Source of the DNA: Defluviicoccus sp.
GTDB lineage: Bacteria; Pseudomonadota; Alphaproteobacteria; MPNO01
Assembly (NCBI GenBank): GCA_022823775.1
Contig: JAJEHI010000015.1
Span: forward strand, 1-36,174
Direction of reading: 5' to 3'
Length of the DNA stretch: 36,174 nt
Within the stretch, counting starts at the first letter, position 1. Each line of letters begins with the position of its first letter. The translations under genes were made by a program, and so were the position numbers. This document shows, in pieces, positions 33,042 to 36,174 of this stretch. The notes below the pieces were generated by a model. That model did not search any database. It was given only the letters and a program-made list of their open reading frames with translations, and was not told the DNA's origin.

Positions 33042-33437
33042 CTACGCCCGTTTCGCCACCAGGTCGATCTCGATCCTCGCGTCGAGGGCCAGCGCGGTGA
33101 CGCCGATGCAGGTGCGGGCGGGGCGGCGGTCCTCGTCCCAGTAGGTGGCGTAGACCGCGTTCATCCGGGCGTAGTCCTCGCGGAAATGCGTCAGGTAGAC
33201 GCGCGCCATGACGACATGTTCGAGACCGAGGCCGAGCGAAGCGAGGACGGTCTCGAGGTTCGCCATCGCCGCGCGGGTCTGGCCCTCGATGTCGGGCGGG
33301 AGCGGCGCGTCCTCGTTTCCGGGCTCGTTGGGCATCTGGCCGGTGACCAGCACCCAGCCGTCGATTTCGACCGCGTGGCTGAACGGCGCCACCGGGCGCG
33401 GCGCGCCCGCCGCCATGTGGAAAACCGGTCCCGTCAT
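33042..33437 (-). CDS. RidA-family (YjgF/YER057c/UK114) protein
   Basis: A 131-residue Rid protein, MTGPVFHMAAGAPRPVAPFS, start preceded by GGGGGGAA. SHAVEIDGWVLVTGQMPNEP and TRAAMANLETVLASLGLGLE are standard. The imine-hydrolysing Arg is kept in RPARTCIGVTALALDARIEI. Canonical RidA deaminates reactive 2-aminoacrylate-type imines; the longer insert and sequence here suggest a sub-family member with its own substrate. It follows the Rieske oxygenase by 28 bases on the same strand, so it may clean up an imine or unstable product of that enzyme. Confidence 0.92.
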   Translation of the reverse strand: MTGPVFHMAAGAPRPVAPFSHAVEIDGWVLVTGQMPNEPGNEDAPLPPDIEGQTRAAMANLETVLASLGLGLEHVVMARVYLTHFREDYARMNAVYATYWDEDRRPARTCIGVTALALDARIEIDLVAKRA

Positions 33438-33465
33438 CGTCGTTCCCCCCTGTCGGTCCGCGCGC

Positions 33466-34587
33466 TCAGCCGTCGAGCACCTGGTCGAGGATCCAGTTGT
33501 CGATCGCGTGCACCAGCGGCTCGCGGTGCGAGAACCTTCCGGGCCGGGCGAGCGGAGAGGAGAGCCCGGCGAACTGGCGCTCGGCGATCTCGTTGTCCTC
33601 GGCGATCGCGGTCTCGAAGCGCCGGTAGTAATGCGCGGCCACGGTCTCGAAATCGGGTCGGGCCGCGGTCTCGCGCGGGAAGCAGATCGCGACCACGTTG
33701 CGCACCCGGTCGGGCGCTTCCGGCAGCATCTGCTTGAACCACATCGAATCGACGTCGCAGCCGATCATCGTCGCCGGGTAGACCAGCAGATATTGCGAGC
33801 CCCGGGCCGCCGGGCCGGTCAGCGTGGGGATCGGCGGAAAGCCCTCCGCGCCCTTGAGCAGCGCGCGGGTCCGGCCGCCGGAATCGGACTGGACCAGCAC
33901 GTATTCCCCGGGCGCGCCGCGCACCGTCTTCTTCCGGATCGACGGGTCGTTCACCGAGTTGCGGTGCACCGTCGCGTGGTGGAAGGACTCCATCGAGTTC
34001 TCGACATAGCTCTTCCAGTTGGTGCGGACGATGTAGTCCTCGCGCCGGACGGTCGCCATGTCGTCGAGCCCGTAAGAGGCCAGGTGGTCCCCCAGATCGC
34101 CCAGATAGTCGGCCAGCGGCCCGCAGCCGGGATCGAAATTGACGAAGACGAAGCCCGCCCAGCATTCCAGCCGGATCTCGACCAGCCCGTACTCCGAAGG
34201 GTCGAAGTTGCGCGCCCGCTCCATCCCGTTGGCGAAGGAAAGCGCGCCGTCGAGGCCGTAGGTCCAGCCGTGATAGGGGCAGACGATGCGCTCGCACCGG
34301 CCCTCGCCCTCGAGCAGCTTCGCGCCGCGGTGCCGGCAGGAGTTGGCGAAGGCGCGGAGCCGCCCCCCGCCGTCGCGCAGCACGACATATTCCGCCCCGG
34401 CGAGGCTCATGGCCGCGAAGTCGCCGGGCTCCGGCCAGTAATCGGCGCGCCCGACCGGCTGCCACTTGCGCAGGAAAATGCGCTCGATCTCCAGGCGGTA
34501 GAACGCCTCCGAGGTGTAGCACGCGGGCGGCAGGGTTTCGGCCTCGGCGAGCGGCCTGCGCACCGCCTCGAATTCCGCAGCGTCCAT
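33466..34587 (-). CDS. Rieske-type aromatic-ring-hydroxylating oxygenase, alpha subunit
   Basis: A 373-residue oxygenase from ATG 34587 (MDAAEFEAVRRPLAEAETLP), after GGAGGGAGG; the open frame continues upstream only as shadow. The Rieske [2Fe-2S] site is Cys84-x-His86 and Cys103-x2-His106 (SCRHRG, CPYHGW). The mononuclear iron site is in NSMESFHHATVHRN with His203/His204 and His208, and the facial Asp is probably near the middle or C-terminal part. The length is short of the 420-450 typical of naphthalene-type enzymes and fits the group acting on quaternary amines, choline-like or phenoxy substrates. No beta subunit or dedicated reductase is adjacent. It is in an operon with RidA and divergent from the 2OG oxygenase. 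Confidence 0.93.
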   Translation of the reverse strand: MDAAEFEAVRRPLAEAETLPPACYTSEAFYRLEIERIFLRKWQPVGRADYWPEPGDFAAMSLAGAEYVVLRDGGGRLRAFANSCRHRGAKLLEGEGRCERIVCPYHGWTYGLDGALSFANGMERARNFDPSEYGLVEIRLECWAGFVFVNFDPGCGPLADYLGDLGDHLASYGLDDMATVRREDYIVRTNWKSYVENSMESFHHATVHRNSVNDPSIRKKTVRGAPGEYVLVQSDSGGRTRALLKGAEGFPPIPTLTGPAARGSQYLLVYPATMIGCDVDSMWFKQMLPEAPDRVRNVVAICFPRETAARPDFETVAAHYYRRFETAIAEDNEIAERQFAGLSSPLARPGRFSHREPLVHAIDNWILDQVLDG

Positions 34588-34708
34588 CGGCCTCCCTCCG
34601 CGACCCCGGAAGGCTAGGGCAAATCGCCCCGGGACGGAATGGGGGCCGCCGGCCGCGGTTCCAACCGAGCGGGGTACGATATAGTCTCCCCCACGAAAGG
34701 GCGGCGCG

Positions 34709-35707
34709 ATGACGGTCTCCGAAATCCCGCTGATCGACATTTCCGGCTTCGAATCGGGCGGCGCGGCCGCGCGGCGGCGGATCGCGGACGAGGTGGCCGG
34801 GGCGGTCGAGGGCATCGGCTTCCTTTCGGTGACCGGCCATGGCGTGGATCCGTCGCTGATGGCGCGGGCCGCCGACCGGTTCGCCGCCTTCTTCGATCTG
34901 CCGGAGGCGGAGAAGCGCCGCGCGGCCAACCCGGCGCGCAACATCAACCGGGGCTACGTGCCGATGGGCGAGGAGTTCGTCGCGTCCTCGCACGGCGACG
35001 ACGCCCCGCCCGATTACCGCGAGGCGCTCGCCTTCGGGCGCGTCGACCTGCCGGACGACCCCTATTACCGCCGGCCCGAGGCGGCCTATGCCTACGAGCC
35101 CAATATCTGGCCGGAGGGCGTGGACGGGCTGGGCGACACGGTCCGGGAATATTACCGCGCGCTGGAGGGGCTGAACCGGCGGCTCCTGCGCATCTTCGCC
35201 GCGGCGCTGGGCGTGCCCGCGCAATACCTCCTCGACCGTTTCGCCCGCCATGCGAGCGTGCTCAGGGCGATCAACTATCCGGAGCAGGACCCACCGCCGG
35301 CGCCGGACCAGCTCCGCTGCGGCGCGCATTCCGATTTCGGCACCCACACGCTGCTGCAGATCGACGACGCGCCGGGTGGCTTGCAGGCGCTGGCCCGGGA
35401 TGGCGGCTGGATCGACGTGAGCCCGCCGCCGGGCTCCTTCGTGGTCAATATCGGCGACCTGATGATGGTCTGGACCAACGACCGCTGGCTCTCGAACCTG
35501 CACCGGGTGGTCAACCCGCCGGCGCGGCCCGGCGGCGGCACCAGACGACAGTCGATCGCCTTCTTCGTGCAGCCCGACTACGACGCCCGGATCGAGTGCA
35601 TCCCGACCTGCCTGGCCCCCGGCGAGACCCCGCGCCACGCCCCCGTCACCGCCTGGCAACACCGCCACGCCAAGCTCAGCAAGACCGCGCCGGAGGCGAA
35701 TGTTTGA
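34709..35707 (+). CDS. 2-oxoglutarate/Fe(II) oxygenase, isopenicillin-N-synthase family
   Basis: A 332-residue oxygenase, MTVSEIPLIDISGFESGGAA. N-terminal IGFLSVTGHGVDPSLMARAA is the DIOX_N pattern. The catalytic core has His207 and Asp209 (GAHSDFGTHTLLQID), distal His265 (SNLHRVVNP) and the 2OG-binding pair Arg280/Ser282 (RRQSIAFFVQPD). Relatives hydroxylate amino acids, make ethylene or clavam precursors, or degrade xenobiotics. It is divergent from the Rieske-RidA operon across 121 bp, so common control is plausible. No distinctive partner defines the substrate. Confidence 0.92.
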   Translation: MTVSEIPLIDISGFESGGAAARRRIADEVAGAVEGIGFLSVTGHGVDPSLMARAADRFAAFFDLPEAEKRRAANPARNINRGYVPMGEEFVASSHGDDAPPDYREALAFGRVDLPDDPYYRRPEAAYAYEPNIWPEGVDGLGDTVREYYRALEGLNRRLLRIFAAALGVPAQYLLDRFARHASVLRAINYPEQDPPPAPDQLRCGAHSDFGTHTLLQIDDAPGGLQALARDGGWIDVSPPPGSFVVNIGDLMMVWTNDRWLSNLHRVVNPPARPGGGTRRQSIAFFVQPDYDARIECIPTCLAPGETPRHAPVTAWQHRHAKLSKTAPEANV

Positions 35708-36069
35708 GGACTTATGCGGATAGCTCTACGGGCGGGAGACCCGCGGCATTTCCTCCGTCATGCCCGGACTCGTTCCACTGCTGTCCGGTTTAGACCCGGA
35801 TGCCGACTCCGCCCCCCCGCCGTCATGGCCGGACTCGTTCCGGCCATCCACGTCTCGCGGCATCGCGGCGCGAGCCGGGAGGGAACGAGGCGGCGGTCCC
35901 ACGTGGATGCCCGGAACAAGTCCGGGCATGACGACAAAGGGGGCGCTGCCGGCGCGCGTAAGTCAGCGTCCGCCCTCCCCCGGCCCCTCCCGCGAGCGGG
36001 AGGGGAGAAGGTAAGAAAGAAGGGGGGGCGAATCCCCTCTCCCCCGCGGGGAGAGGGTTAGGGGGTCCA
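35708..36069. repeat. Gene-free block of palindromic repeats
   Basis: No credible gene. It contains copies of the palindrome core seen at 32901: 35755-35775 (half-site), 35825-35847 (ATGGCCGGA-CTCGT-TCCGGCCAT) and 35907-35929 (ATGCCCGGA-ACAAG-TCCGGGCAT). The last two are in mirror arrangement, joined by outer arms CATCCACGT and ACGTGGATG. Two further hairpins of a different family follow at 35984-36005 (CCCCTCCCGC-GA-GCGGGAGGGG) and 36035-36057 (CCCTCTCCCC-CGC-GGGGAGAGGG). Stacked elements like these mark a permissive site, directly followed by an insertion sequence. Confidence 0.75.
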
Positions 36070-36174
36070 GACCGGGTACATAGGTAACGGAATAGACCGG
36101 GGACATGGGTAACAGGTCTTGTGATCGGCGGGGAGGGCCTTGCCGATGGTTTGGAAGGAGACCTGTGTTGTGGA
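36070..36174 (+). mobile_element. Left end of an IS481-type insertion sequence (cut by window)
   Basis: Two near-identical 19-base direct repeats, GACCGGGTACATAGGTAAC (36070-36088) and GACCGGGGACATGGGTAAC (36095-36113), 25 bases apart, resemble terminal transposase-binding sites. A transposase-like start follows about 30 bases later. The other end and any target duplication are outside the window. Confidence 0.6.
36146..36174 (+). CDS. IS481-family transposase, N-terminal fragment
   Basis: Only about nine codons are visible before the window ends: MVWKETCVV, starting at ATG 36146. Many IS481-type transposases begin with M-x-W-K-E-T followed by DERxRF and a helix-turn-helix, so the assignment rests on this short match and on the terminal repeats just upstream. 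It cannot be verified within the window. Confidence 0.5.

Noticed and set aside
32382..33737. Plus-strand frame spanning higA and the RidA gene
   Set aside because: It crosses a palindromic repeat and runs antisense to two recognisable genes; low-complexity translation.
35708..36069. CRISPR array
   Set aside because: The repeats are palindromes of two families with irregular spacing and no unique spacers of uniform length; no cas genes are in the window.

Overview
The window is GC-rich, gene-dense bacterial chromosome that reads as an alphaproteobacterium, probably an unclassified Rhodospirillales- or Rhizobiales-like lineage. The strongest markers are gene order. ChvG/ChvI, a short HPr kinase, RapZ, a mannose-type EIIA and HPr lie in one run divergent from ATP-type pckA, with ahcY close by. 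A second run holds tsaE, amgK, murU, addB, addA and trxA. Both orders are typical of alphaproteobacteria. The species cannot be named from the sequence alone.

Region by region. (1) 1-9801 is a catabolic and uptake block: a UbiD-type decarboxylase cut by the window edge, an acyl-CoA ligase, a zinc-independent MDR quinone oxidoreductase, a SnoaL/NTF2-fold protein, and a complete branched-chain amino acid (HAAT) type ABC transporter transcribed livK-H-M-G-F. A long imperfect inverted repeat separates the two convergent halves at 5007-5197. (2) 9973-12796 holds tRNA-Arg(CCG), an orphan polyamine-type binding protein, a MetE-C-like zinc methyltransferase and a small CHCC zinc-finger protein. (3) 12815-23115 is housekeeping on the minus strand: trxA, addA, addB, murU, amgK, tsaE (several coupled by stop/start overlaps) and ahcY. 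(4) 23264-30627 holds a PhyH oxygenase, a small ribbon-helix-helix protein, ptsH, EIIA, rapZ, hprK, chvG and chvI, with pckA divergent. This is the nitrogen-PTS, envelope-stress and gluconeogenesis control module. (5) 30628-33010 is a small accessory island with visibly lower GC. It carries a broken RelB/DinJ-type antitoxin, a single-gene DUF262-HNH endonuclease (GmrSD/SspE/BrxU-like, probably anti-phage) and an orphan HigA-type antitoxin. (6) 33042-35707 holds a Rieske oxygenase and RidA operon, divergent from an isopenicillin-N-synthase-type 2OG oxygenase. (7) 35708-36174 is non-coding repeats followed by the left end of an IS481-type insertion sequence running off the window.

How the genes work together. 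The liv transporter with UbiD, the ligase and the MDR enzyme suggests import and activation or decarboxylation of an unidentified organic acid. HPr, EIIA and HprK probably relay carbon and nitrogen status; ChvG/ChvI sits beside pckA, whose enzyme is the entry to gluconeogenesis. MurU and AmgK recycle cell-wall MurNAc. AddAB repairs double-strand breaks. AhcY removes S-adenosylhomocysteine. The best candidate for a little-described system is the DUF262-HNH gene with its own promoter and a palindromic operator candidate, embedded among toxin-antitoxin debris. Functions come from motifs and family knowledge read by eye; no database search was run.
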